From Misgurnus anguillicaudatus (lineage: Eukaryota; Chordata; Actinopteri; Cypriniformes; Cobitidae), in NCBI RefSeq assembly GCF_027580225.2, contig NC_073339.2, forward strand, positions 42,328,501 through 42,392,500: a DNA stretch of 64,000 bases. Reading direction: 5' to 3'. Below the pieces are notes generated by a model that saw only the letters and a program-made list of their open reading frames with translations, ran no database searches and had not been told where the DNA came from. The position numbers were made by a program, and so were the translations under genes. Position 1 is the stretch's first letter. Each line of letters starts with the position of its first letter. Shown here piece by piece: positions 46,967 to 56,077 of this stretch.

Positions 46967-48111
46967 AGAGAATTTCAAATGACTGAATATAACAGCAATA
47001 TTTTTAATTCACTTATTCGTAAATGCAAATCATTTCGCCACCAAGCCCAATCGAAATACAAAACAAAGTGAATTACTAAAAGATGTATTTTGTCTTGCTT
47101 TCGGTTTGCTACTGCCAAAAATTTAACTTTTGAGCCACTTTATAACTTAAAAACCCTAACAATCATACAAGAGAAACATATTGCTTCAAACTGAAAACAC
47201 AATAAAACCCACAGTGGTTTCCCGGACAGGGATTAGACCAAAAATTCTAAATGACCTAGGAAAATAAGTCTAGTTTTTAGACAAAAATATAAAATTTAAC
47301 CGAATTAAAACAAGCAAAAAAAAAAAAAAATCTTGAATTAAGTGTTTATGAAAAAGTAAACTTATTTCAAGAATTTTTTTCTAATTCCAATGGCAGATTT
47401 TTTGGCTTGTTTTAAGCACTAATTTACTTAAAGTTGACAGTTTTTGTCTAAAAATTAGAATTATTTTCCTAGCTAATTTAGCTCATCAAGAAAATACATC
47501 TTAATTTAAGTATTTTTAGATATTTTTACTGAAAACAAGACAAAAAAATTTATGTAAGAAAGTCATTTTTTGCAGTGCAATTTCCGGTTTGTAGACAGCC
47601 TAAATGAACCACTGAGCCACTGCCACCCCAGTAAGGCAAGTTTGTTAAAACTAGTTATATTTCCTAATATAACTAAGACCTAGGTAATCTCTGTCCAGGA
47701 AACCGCCCCACAGTGTTAAATTAATACTGCTGTGAATTATATGAGCAGTGTTAGAGTTAATTGGATACTTAAGTGATTGAGTGGTGATTATTTGATTATT
47801 GAAGACCCCAGAAGAGAATCAGCATGCACACGCGCGCGCACACAGTAATGCTTCTCAACAAAACACATTCACACAAAGGGTGACACATGCTGGTCAAAAC
47901 AGAAAATGCAATAAAACAGATACTAATATATAACATAAAACTTTTTAGTCAATGCTGACTAATTGCTAATTTTTCACTAATTGTATGATCATTTGTACGT
48001 ATGATGTTTTCTTTATTTAACTACAGAGTTTATTTCTGATTGTGTGAAAATCAGAATTTGGCTTTTAGTGTGAATGTTGTGCTCCAAAACATAAAATAAA
48101 ATTCAGGCACT
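46967..48111. other. Intergenic sequence with a nested repeat
   Basis: About 47216-47708 is a second copy of the element seen at 3931-4951 (CCGGACAGGGATTAGAC and CTGTCCAGGAAACCGCCCC ends), split by a MITE of about 47243-47578 ending AGTCATTTTTTGCAGTG. A CACGCGCGCGCACACA stretch lies near 47827. No gene seen. Confidence 0.5.
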
Positions 48112-48312
48112 TCAGTGAGTCTTCAACTTTTTCACACGATCCAGTATGTGCTTGAGTGCAAAGAAAGATATCTTATTATCATATTCACAGTTCACCTGCA
48201 CATTTAGGTCTAAGTGATTAATGGTAAACAAACTTGGCTTGCTGTCCTCGAATGGAGCTTTGCACCAGAGCTCTGAACCTTCCGAGAGAGCGAACCTGAG
48301 GCTGGGGTTCAT
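48112..48312 (-). CDS. Candidate small gene, 66 residues, unidentified
   Basis: A minus-strand frame beginning MNPSLRFALSEGSELWCKAP and ending VKKLKTH then a stop. Composition is balanced and protein-like, with two Cys, a NHLDLNVQVNCEY segment and a basic amphipathic C-terminal helix. On the same strand a TATATAAGG (complement of 48423-48431) lies about 110 bases upstream of the ATG, and the leader has acceptor-like CTTCTTCTGTGCAG and CTGTTGCAG. So it could be a short TATA-driven gene or a terminal exon. It lies divergent to, and about 730 bases from, the promoter of SMCO3-like gene 5. No family recognised; it may be spurious. Confidence 0.25.
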   Translation of the reverse strand: MNPSLRFALSEGSELWCKAPFEDSKPSLFTINHLDLNVQVNCEYDNKISFFALKHILDRVKKLKTH

Positions 48313-48559
48313 CCCCCTGCAACAGAAACTGCACAGAAGAAGAAAGAGAGCAGTAAAGGAGGAGATGGGAAAGAGAAGAGATGCCGGAAAAATTGCAACT
48401 GGATCCGGAGGCCTGAAGGCTGCCTTATATACATCTATAATGATGATTGACAGGCCTGAATGTTTAGGCTCCTCCTAAACATACGTTTAGAACCACATAT
48501 AACTACATATAAAGTAATCATTTGATTAAAAAATTGAATTAATACCTACATTTATATTA

Positions 48560-48845
48560 CCCTACTGAAAAATCCAGCTAAAACCAGCATAAGCTGGTAG
48601 CTGGTTTAAGCTGGTTTAAGGTGGTTTACGCTGGTCCTCCCAGTCTGACAAAGCTGGTCATGCTGGTGGGACAGCTGATATTCCAGCATGACCAGCTAGA
48701 CCAGCTTAAAATGTGACCAAAACACACCTAGACCAGCTTGCAAAACCAGCTTCCTACACCAGCAAAACCAGCTAAAACCAAGCTGGGGACCAGCTAAAAC
48801 CAGCTCACCAGCTTATGCTGGTCTTAGCTGGATTTTTCAGTAGGG
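48560..48845. mobile_element. Palindromic TA-flanked MITE with CCAGCT repeats
   Basis: CCCTACTGAAAAATCCAGCT and AGCTGGATTTTTCAGTAGGG, flanked by TA (48558-48559, 48846-48847). The interior is dense in CCAGC/GCTGG words, so it is a highly structured foldback. Confidence 0.88.
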
Positions 48846-49044
48846 TAGTAGGAGTATTAAACAGATTTAAAGTAGTAACTCATTACTTGAGTACATTTTT
48901 ACTTTAAAGGCAATATTAAAGGCAACATTCTTTCAGGTGTAATGCAAGATTTCATCAGATTTATACAAACCAGAAGCCTTCCCATACTTTGAATTTGATT
49001 ACATTTAAAATGGGAATGAAATGAATGTATTTTTTTTGTGAAAT

Positions 49045-49208
49045 GAGGAAGCACCTCCCCACATGATACGCCATATTGAAAGTGAAAATAACTTTGTGGA
49101 ATATAAAAGCTTTACAGGCAGTTGCTTCATCGCCAACAGCTCAAGGAAGCAACATCATCAGACATCTAAATCACGAGCAACACAGACAACGTCTCAGACT
49201 AAACCTAG
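49045..49208 (+). promoter_or_regulatory. ISRE/TATA promoter and noncoding exon 1 of SMCO3-like gene 5
   Basis: GAGGAAG (49045-49051, a good ETS/PU-box core), GAAAGTGAAAA (49078-49088, ISRE-like), ATATAAAAG (49101-49109), leader with AACATCATCAGACATCT, donor CCTAG|GTGAGC (GT at 49209-49210). Confidence 0.78.
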
Positions 49209-49584
49209 GTGAGCAAAACCAACACCATAACCTTGCAGGTTTACTCTTTAGTTTGTAACTGGGATGCTGTTGTAGAGAAAAAAACTTTTCTAAAGAGTAG
49301 AACAAAGTTATATGTAAATCTATCCTTCAAATTGCATTATGTTGTGTGTAAATCTCTTTAGTAAAAATACACACGACAATGTAAAAGAGATTACCAGAAG
49401 AGCATAATGGTGACTACTACTAATTCTCAATAAGAGCTCTTGAAATTCAGAAACAAATGTAAACAGGTTTAAGTGAAGATGGTAATGGTGTTTGTAGAGT
49501 TGTTTAGTCCTCTTGTGGTGAGATCCTGAATAATTTAATGTAACTGTAATCTGTTATTTGAAGTTGGTCTATGTTATTTCAGCT

Positions 49585-50001
49585 GTAGGTACACCATTCT
49601 CTGCAAGTGCTTGAAAAATAGGTCATTCAAAATTTGGCTATTCTTATGATGTCATAAGGAGATCTTATTATAATAATATCGCCCCTTAATCTGTACTATC
49701 CAACCACGGCACAGCCATTTAGTGCAGAGAGAAAGAGAGAGAAAAAAATAATTCTCAGCACAATTGAGTTTTAATTGCAACAAACCACCATCATTGCGAT
49801 CAGTGTATGAATTTCATCGGCTGATTTGCATTTTGAAGGACACACACAGAACAACACACTTTTGCTCACACCCACAAAGTGTCAACATGCTATAATAAAT
49901 TATCCGTGGGGTGTTTTGTGCTAAAACTTCATAAATGTACTCTGGGGACACCAAATATTTATTTTACATCTTAATAAAGTCTTGTCAAATGGCCCCTTTA
50001 A
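49585..50001 (-). mobile_element. MITE family A copy
   Basis: Reverse-oriented; ends GGCCCCTTTAA at the right. The left terminus is missing. Confidence 0.65.
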
Positions 50002-50179
50002 GTGATTCTGCTTGTTCATCATACATTTTTAGACATCACTTCATTATCTCATTAACTAGTATCACAATACATCCATTGTATTTATTTTCCTACTATGGAA
50101 GTCAATGGTTAATACGCTGCGTGCTTAGCATCATTTATCAAAATATATTCTTTTGTGTTAATCATATTATATATTCCTA

Positions 50180-50599
50180 CACTGTAAAAAATCAGTAGAA
50201 ATTACAATGTTATTGCAGCTGGGTTGCCGGTAATATTTGCCGTGGATTTACATTTATGTGATTAACTGGCCAGAATTTGTTTAAAGTTAAATAAATTTTT
50301 AATATTAACAAGTATTTATCTTAACAGAATAAAACTATACAATAACAGCCTCATGCAAAGCATTCTGGGAACCAGAAGTTATCATCAACCTTTTTCTGTT
50401 TTTTTGCTTCAGATTTTGGTTACCATAATGTTTTGCTTGATACTGTTTTTTTAGTTTTACTCTATAAAGACAAAGACTTGTAAATGTTTAATGTTCATTT
50501 AACTTTGAACAAAATGTTGCCAGTTAAAAACATAAATTAAAATTTACGGTAAATTACCGGCAACCCAGCTGCAATTTCTACGGAATTTTTTTTACAGTG
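50180..50599. mobile_element. TA-flanked MITE, 420 bp
   Basis: TA-CACTGTAAAAAATCAGTAGA and TTTTTTTTACAGTG-TA. The arms share GCAGCTGGGTTGCCGGTAA and its complement. It interrupts a diverged repeat related to 53963-54163 and 59065-59480 (GGGTGAACTGTCCCTTTA type). Confidence 0.8.
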
Positions 50600-50659
50600 T
50601 ATAGCAACAACATGAGAAAATGATGACAGAATTTTCATTTTTGGGTGAACTGTCCCTTT

Positions 50660-50954
50660 AAGACCCCATCTACAGGGGTATTTTTATGTTTGCCACTCCT
50701 TTGTAAAAAAAATCACACTATCCACACGAACGCGCAAAAACCCCGAAGTGTTGTCAAGAGCATGCCAAACCAACATATGGTTATATATCACTAACCATAA
50801 TGCCATGTTGGCTAACATCACAGGCCAAAAACTCTTCACCCTAGTAGTTTTCATAAAAGTTGGTTTCAGTCCTACTGGGTTTGCATGTGGACAAAAGGCC
50901 AAACTTCATAGAAAAATAGTTTTGAAAATACCCCTAAATTTGGTCAGGGCCTGA
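50660..50954. mobile_element. Short relative of the 31905-36095 outer element
   Basis: Shares GTCAAGAGCATGCCA and the CCATGTTGGC block. Ends CTACAGGGGTATTTTT and AAAATACCCCTAAATTTGG are inverted. Confidence 0.5.
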
Positions 50955-51064
50955 GGAGCGTTCCTGTGACATTAGAGATTCTGTTGTGGGGTTAAATAGA
51001 ATGCCAGAGAGATGACGTATTTTTGTAGGCCAAGCCCGGAAGTTAGCAGCACAATAGTTCCCTT

Positions 51065-51285
51065 GCTAAAAGGGGGCCATGTCACAAGTTGTGTTCCCAG
51101 AGTACACATGTCAAGTTTTAGATCAAAATACCATATAGATAATTTATTATAACATGTTAAAATTTACTTTTTTTAGGTGTGAGCAAGGATGTGGCATTTT
51201 GGGTGTGTCCTTTGGAATGCAAATGAACCGATGAAGTGCAAGCACTGATCACAATGATGATGGTTTGTAGCAAATTTTTGTTGTG
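51065..51285 (+). mobile_element. Partial MITE family A copy
   Basis: Contains TCAAGTTTTAGATCAAAATA, the GGGTGTGTCCTTTGGAATGC block and GATCACAATGATGATGG. Both ends are lost. Confidence 0.55.
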
Positions 51286-51396
51286 TTTATGGTTTCATGT
51301 GTGTTACAGTACTGAACAATCTACAGGTTATTTTGTGCTTTAACACATCCTGAAGTTTGCCTTCTCCGAGTTTTTCAAAATAAAAGTAAATTGAGT

Positions 51397-51891
51397 TTAA
51401 GGGTGTTTTCACACCTAGTTCGTTTGAGCCCTCCAAACGCTCTCAGAGCAGTTCAGGGTGTATATGTGAACAAACCAAGTGATCTCAGACCCCCCTAAAA
51501 GGACCCAAAAGCGAACCGAACTCAGACCACGTCTGGAGGTGGTCTGAGTACGGTTCGCTTTTGGGTTCTTTTGGTTCGATTTCTTTTTGATATGTGAAAT
51601 CAATGAGGTCCCGGTCCGTTTCGCGTGTGGTTTTGACATCGTATCAAAATAAACTCCTGCATAGAAAGCTTGGGTCTGAGTTCTTATGAAGTTGTGATGT
51701 AAACAAGAAAGGGTCTGAGATCACTTCAGTTCTGAAGAGGACTAAAAAAAGAACTGGGTCCTCTTTTGAGTTCACTATATTGTGAACACCAAAAGGACTG
51801 AGGTCACATTCAGCTAGTTCCTTTTCTGGTTCACTTTAAGTGAACTGGGTTTGGTTCTTTTAAAATAAACTATATGTGAAAACACGCTAAA
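51397..51891. mobile_element. MITE with GTGTTTTCACAC ends
   Basis: Left AGGGTGTTTTCACACCTAG and right TATGTGAAAACACGCTAA are imperfect inverted repeats. An internal pair, CAGACCACGTCTGGAGGTGG and flanks, folds locally. No coding capacity. Confidence 0.6.
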
Positions 51892-52335
51892 TGTAAGTTT
51901 GTTCCTGTTGGGATGAAAGTAACACTTGTTACTTTTGTCCAGCTGCTAATACTGTTGCATTATGTTGAAAATGTATATGATTAAATTTTTATAGTGTTCA
52001 AACTGTTGAAAAATGTTTTATTCTCAACAATTCAAGTTTGTACCGTTGGGTTGCTTTTAAGACGTTTCATGAAACTGAAATTTAAAATGAAAATGTAATT
52101 TTGTAATTTATTTCAAGGATAATTACAAAAAAATGTTTGCAGTTACATATTATCAAGGTCATAGTCATGTATATTTACCAAAAACAAGTGTAACACAAAA
52201 ATCTATCTTGTTCTGTTGTGTCACTTTCATCCCAGCTGACAGGGTCAAAAGTGTTAACTAATTTCAGCTGTTTGTTTCTAATTAGTTATTCGGTAAAACA
52301 GGTGAATGGTTTCTATAATATGATATAATCTAAAA

Positions 52336-52485
52336 CACGGGTGCCCAAGCTCAGTCCTGGAGGGCCGGTGTCCTGCAGAGTTTAGGTCCAACCTTGATCA
52401 AACACACCTGAAGCAGCTAACAAAGGTCTTGGAGCTAAACTCTGCTGCACACTGTTCCTCCAGGACTGAGTTTGGCCACCCCTTG
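52336..52485. mobile_element. Short hAT MITE 83 bases upstream of the gene 5 coding exon
   Basis: Begins CACGGGTGCCCAAGC, ends GGCCACCCCTTG, and has a perfect 8-bp duplication ATCTAAAA at 52328-52335 and 52486-52493. Related to 8194-8356. Confidence 0.8.
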
Positions 52486-52584
52486 ATCTAAAATATTCAT
52501 GTGTATCATAATTATGAAGGGTTATTATGCTTGTGTTTTAAAATCAATGTTTTTCTCTGAATTGCAAGATTCTAATATATAAAA

Positions 52585-53331
52585 ATGTCTTGGAGTGATA
52601 TCTTCTACCCTGGAAATCCTGAAAGAAGGGAGAAGCTTATCCGCAAAAGTCAACAGTTTTTAGACCTGATGGAAGACAACTTCACTGCCACCAATGATCT
52701 CGTTGAGCTTCTTAATGAGTACGTAGGATTGTCCCTCAAACCCGTCAGCCTGAATGAAAAAGCAACTCTCAAGGAGAACTGTGATGTATTAATTAAATGC
52801 ATCCGTGAGATCCAAGCTGAGGTCCAAAAATTTGATAAGGAGCTGAAGGAGAAGCTGGATCCTGCTGTGTATGAGAAAGTGAAGAATGCTGATTTGGATT
52901 TGGATTTGCAGTTGAATATGCATGAGTATGCAAAAGTTGCAGAAGTGGTTATTGGAGTTGTTGGATGTGTAACTACTCGTGGGGTTGGTGGGTGTGTAAC
53001 CGCTGTCGTAGTTTGTTGGCTAATTAAAAGAGAAACTGTTCTGGAAAACATATCATCCCAGTTTGGTATAATGGGATCAATGATCATTTCAGTCCTTGCG
53101 ACTGGGGTGGTTTTCATGGGAATTAATATGATTGTTGGGGCCATTTTAGGCCGCATTGAACGTAAACAGCTTGAGAAAGCACTGAAAGAGTATGATGCGG
53201 TTTTGGATGACTTCAAACCACAATCTAAAAAATATCAGTATGCCATTGCCGAAGCCAGGATAAGAATTGACATAATGAAAGAAAAAGTAAATAGTGATCC
53301 TGATCCTATTCCTAATCCTAAACAATCCTAA
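52585..53331 (+). CDS. smco3-like: SMCO3-like membrane/coiled-coil protein 5, extended form
   Basis: A 248-residue protein, the longest of the cluster, starting MSWSDIFYPGNPERREKLIR. Family layout is kept: coiled coil about 65-100, hydrophobic segments about 119-146 and 157-188 (containing GVVFMGINMIVGAILGRIE), C-terminal helix to 233. Two additions are seen. A 27-base tandem duplication (52954-52980 and 52981-53007, 19 of 27 bases alike) gives GVVGCVTTR-GVGGCVTAV in the first hydrophobic segment and adds an Arg there. The C terminus runs on about 13 residues past the family's usual stop as a Pro/Asp-rich tail. Exon 2 starts at 52569 and an AATAAA lies at 53646-53651. The promoter 3.4 kb upstream has a complete ISRE. 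Function unknown. Confidence 0.92.
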   Translation: MSWSDIFYPGNPERREKLIRKSQQFLDLMEDNFTATNDLVELLNEYVGLSLKPVSLNEKATLKENCDVLIKCIREIQAEVQKFDKELKEKLDPAVYEKVKNADLDLDLQLNMHEYAKVAEVVIGVVGCVTTRGVGGCVTAVVVCWLIKRETVLENISSQFGIMGSMIISVLATGVVFMGINMIVGAILGRIERKQLEKALKEYDAVLDDFKPQSKKYQYAIAEARIRIDIMKEKVNSDPDPIPNPKQS

Positions 53332-54436
53332 TTGTATCAGTCATTGTGTACATTAACATTAAGTGATTTAAGTTTACTGAATTAATTAACACCATGAAAT
53401 AATTTAATTAATGTAAATGATTAAAAAAAAAATTAATTGTTGAAGAAAATTATGTTCCATGTTCAATGTGAGCTATCCTACACATTAACCAAACTGATAT
53501 ATTGCTTTTCTTATTGTTTATTTGTGTTGTTTTGCAAATACAAAATATATATTTTTTGTCAAAAGTATAAAGTGGAATTAAAGAATAACCAGTACTTATG
53601 ATTACAACATGCTAAAATAAGATTTATGCATTTCTTTGTGCACGTAATAAAATTACTTGTGGTGTTTGTATTGTGTATCTTTGCATCTGACAAGGTCTCT
53701 AAGTTTGCTACCTTACATTTAAGAATAATCAAATTGCCCTTTTGAGTCATTTATAATCTGCTATTTACAATTTTGACTAGTAATAAGTTGCTTTAACTAA
53801 TGAAAAAGTTTAGAAAAAAAGTTTAAATTGCTTTACTTGTTTTTAAAACCATTTTGTTGCCATGACTTTCTGATCACATTTTTATAATGTAAGCCAATAA
53901 TCTGGTAAATAAAACTTTTATTTCTCAAAGTTTTAGATAAAGTATTGTCATTATTGTTCATTAAAGGAATAGATCACTCACAATTGAAACCATGATTTGC
54001 TCACCCACAATAAATGATGGCAAGCACACAGTTGACAGTACATTGACTTCTGTAGTAGGATAAATATGGACGTTAATAAGTGCCAACAAAAAATATATAT
54101 AAATATTTTCTTTTGTTTTAACAGAATAAAGAAATTCATTTTTGGGTGAACACTTTTTAAAGGTTTTTATGTTATGATATACAATAATGTGTACAAGCAC
54201 AGTCAGTGTTATATTTTGAATCTGGAATCTGTCACCATAAATTGTGAAAACTGCAATTCGCAAAAATAATAAAACTGCAATAATAAACCTTTTTGAAAGT
54301 GCAGAGCATTATGTTTGCTTTTGACAATACCAAAACCCAACGGACGGAAAGATCATAATGCGTTCTTAACTGAAAAAAGAGAGAATATTAAATAGCAAAA
54401 ATATTAATAACTGTGTTATTTTCTTCCTTAATACAG
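53332..54436. other. 3' UTR of gene 5 and spacer to the next gene
   Basis: 3' UTR blocks align with genes 1 and 3 (GAAGAAAATTAT, TTTATGCATTT, AATAAAATTACTTG). 53963-54163 is a short repeat (AAAGGAATAGATCACTCAC to GGGTGAACACTTTTTAAAGG). No ISRE/TATA promoter of the cluster type is found before the 54451 gene. Confidence 0.55.
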
Positions 54437-54450
54437 GTCAAACCACCAGA

Positions 54451-55122
54451 ATGTTGTCTTGGTTCTTTGGCAAGGAAGATGAGAGTAAAAAAGAAGACCT
54501 GATCAGATCTACCCAGTCCCTCCACCACTATGTACACAAATACTTTGAAGTCACTAACAGACTGTTGGAGATCCTCAATACTCAAATGAATCAAAACATC
54601 TCACCTGCAGTCTCAGCAAATGAAAGTGAAAGTATCGAGCAGAACTGTGTCAGGGTTAGACAGCTTATGTATCGAATCCTTGATGTCTGTGAGCAGGAGG
54701 ACAGACATGTCCGGAAGAGCACTGAACCTGCTGTTTATGAAAAGATTGCCTATGTGGTTTCATTGAAGGAAAAAGCTGCAGTGATAAAGGAACTGCATGA
54801 GAACACCATGGGTCTCTTGGGGAATGTCTTATGTCCTCTAGTCACCGTTAAACTGACAAAAAGCGATCTGAGAAATGTAATGCCTCCAGTGGAAGAGCTT
54901 AAATCTCAGTCTGCATCAACATTTGTCCTGGGAGATCTCGTGCAGAGCAGTGAAAGAATCATTAAACTTCTGTGTGGACCACAGAACCAACAGAAGAGCC
55001 TTGATGAAGCCGTACAGTTAATGCATGACCTCCTCTCAATTCTGAAGCCGCCTTGTAACTCCTACAGTAACATTCTCTGTGACGTTGAAGTCTATGTGAA
55101 CATCATATCTGAAAATATCTAG
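54451..55122 (+). CDS. Divergent SMCO3-family paralogue, C12orf60-like
   Basis: A 223-residue protein in one exon starting MLSWFFGKEDESKKEDLIRS. Residues 15-100 align with the cluster: EDLIRSTQ matches EQLIRKSQ, VTNRLLEILN matches ATNELIEVLN, NESESIEQNC matches NERGTLKENC, and EPAVYEKI matches EPTLYEDL. After that it diverges: the two hydrophobic Gly/Val segments are replaced by polar sequence with only short hydrophobic stretches, so it is probably soluble or peripheral. In human, C12orf60 lies next to SMCO3 and has a similar N-terminal pattern, so this is the likely orthologue type (knowledge plus inference). An acceptor TTAATACAG (54428-54436) lies 14 bases before the ATG, so a 5' exon exists but is not identified. 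AATAAA is at 55177-55182. Function unknown. Confidence 0.8.
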   Translation: MLSWFFGKEDESKKEDLIRSTQSLHHYVHKYFEVTNRLLEILNTQMNQNISPAVSANESESIEQNCVRVRQLMYRILDVCEQEDRHVRKSTEPAVYEKIAYVVSLKEKAAVIKELHENTMGLLGNVLCPLVTVKLTKSDLRNVMPPVEELKSQSASTFVLGDLVQSSERIIKLLCGPQNQQKSLDEAVQLMHDLLSILKPPCNSYSNILCDVEVYVNIISENI

Positions 55123-55690
55123 AGCAGAATTTAAAAAAACTTAAAGAGAGATAACTCAGAGATGATAGTGATGTTAAATAAAGCATACAGTAGCAGTTAA
55201 AAGGAAATGGAAGTTTATATTCTGTCAACCTTTTGCCATTATGGTGATCAGTGTTACATTTATTTTAGCTCTTTACTCTTGGGCTTTAATGTTTCTATTT
55301 TTTCTGACTCTTGTGGTAACGTGTTTACATGCTTTTACTTTGGTAAAGGAAACCAAAAGAAATAACATCAGGTGATTTGAGCAGTAAAGGGTCTAACTGT
55401 ATCTCTTATATTCATTCATTTGCTTTTCCTAATGCATTACAGTGATCTTTCTAACATAACAGCATGTGATAAAGACAACAGTTCCAAACAAAAAAATTAC
55501 CGTTTTTTTTGTGGTACTACTTTTTTATGCATACCACTTCTGTTTTAATCTTCCTTATTTCAAAATGTCAAATTCAGCATCTTCAGGTTTCACTAGAAAG
55601 CACTTTGTATGCTTTTCTAAACTCAGCATGCATAAGCACTCAGTTTCACTGTTTAAGTTCTTTCTGAGGTCATCCTCGAGTTTACTGACT
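55123..55690. other. 3' flank of the C12orf60-like gene
   Basis: Poly(A) signal at 55177-55182. 55520-55690 is a + strand copy of the recurrent noncoding block (CCACTTCTGTTTTAATCTTC, TTCAGCATCTT, CATAAGCAC). Confidence 0.5.
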
Positions 55691-55969
55691 CAGTGGTTCC
55701 CAAACCTTTTCAGCGTGCGGCCCCCCTTGTGTACAGTGCATTTTTTCGCGCCCCCCGAAAGAAAATTTATGATAAAACAGTTTTAAAATGTAATATTTTA
55801 ATTAAACAAAACATATAAAATTATACCTAGTAGTGCTGTTGGTTAGTTGGCTTATTATTTTTTAGGTTTAATTACACAGAATTCATGATAAATGAAAGTA
55901 TTTTATAAAATGGCATAAAACTGGGGCCCCCCTGGCACAATCTCGCGGCCCCCAGTTTGAAAACCACTG
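55691..55969. mobile_element. Non-autonomous hAT MITE
   Basis: Termini CAGTGGTTCCCAAACC and GTTTGAAAACCACTG. Perfect 8-bp duplication TACTGACT at 55683-55690 and 55970-55977. Confidence 0.93.
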
Positions 55970-56077
55970 TACTGACTGATGTTTAAGCTTCAATTCTCGT
56001 TTCTTTTTTAGATACGAGTAGCTACACAATTCTCTTAAAATCTTTAGTGAGTATTGTAATTCACGTCACACGGTCAT

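Larger units (their letters stand above)
49209..52568 (+). other. Intron 1 of SMCO3-like gene 5, transposon-rich
   Basis: A 3360-bp GT-AG intron; acceptor TTGCAAG, AG at 52567-52568. It contains family A copies (49585-50001, 51065-51285), a TA MITE (50180-50599), a relative of the 31905 element (50660-50954), a MITE at 51397-51891, the hAT-shared segment (51890-52265) and a small hAT MITE (52336-52485). Confidence 0.65.

Noticed and set aside
52650..53216. 188-residue minus-strand frame
   Set aside because: Lies wholly antisense to the SMCO3-like gene 5 coding exon; a composition shadow of the real gene.
54388..54594. 68-residue minus-strand frame over the start of the C12orf60-like gene
   Set aside because: Antisense shadow of the real coding exon.
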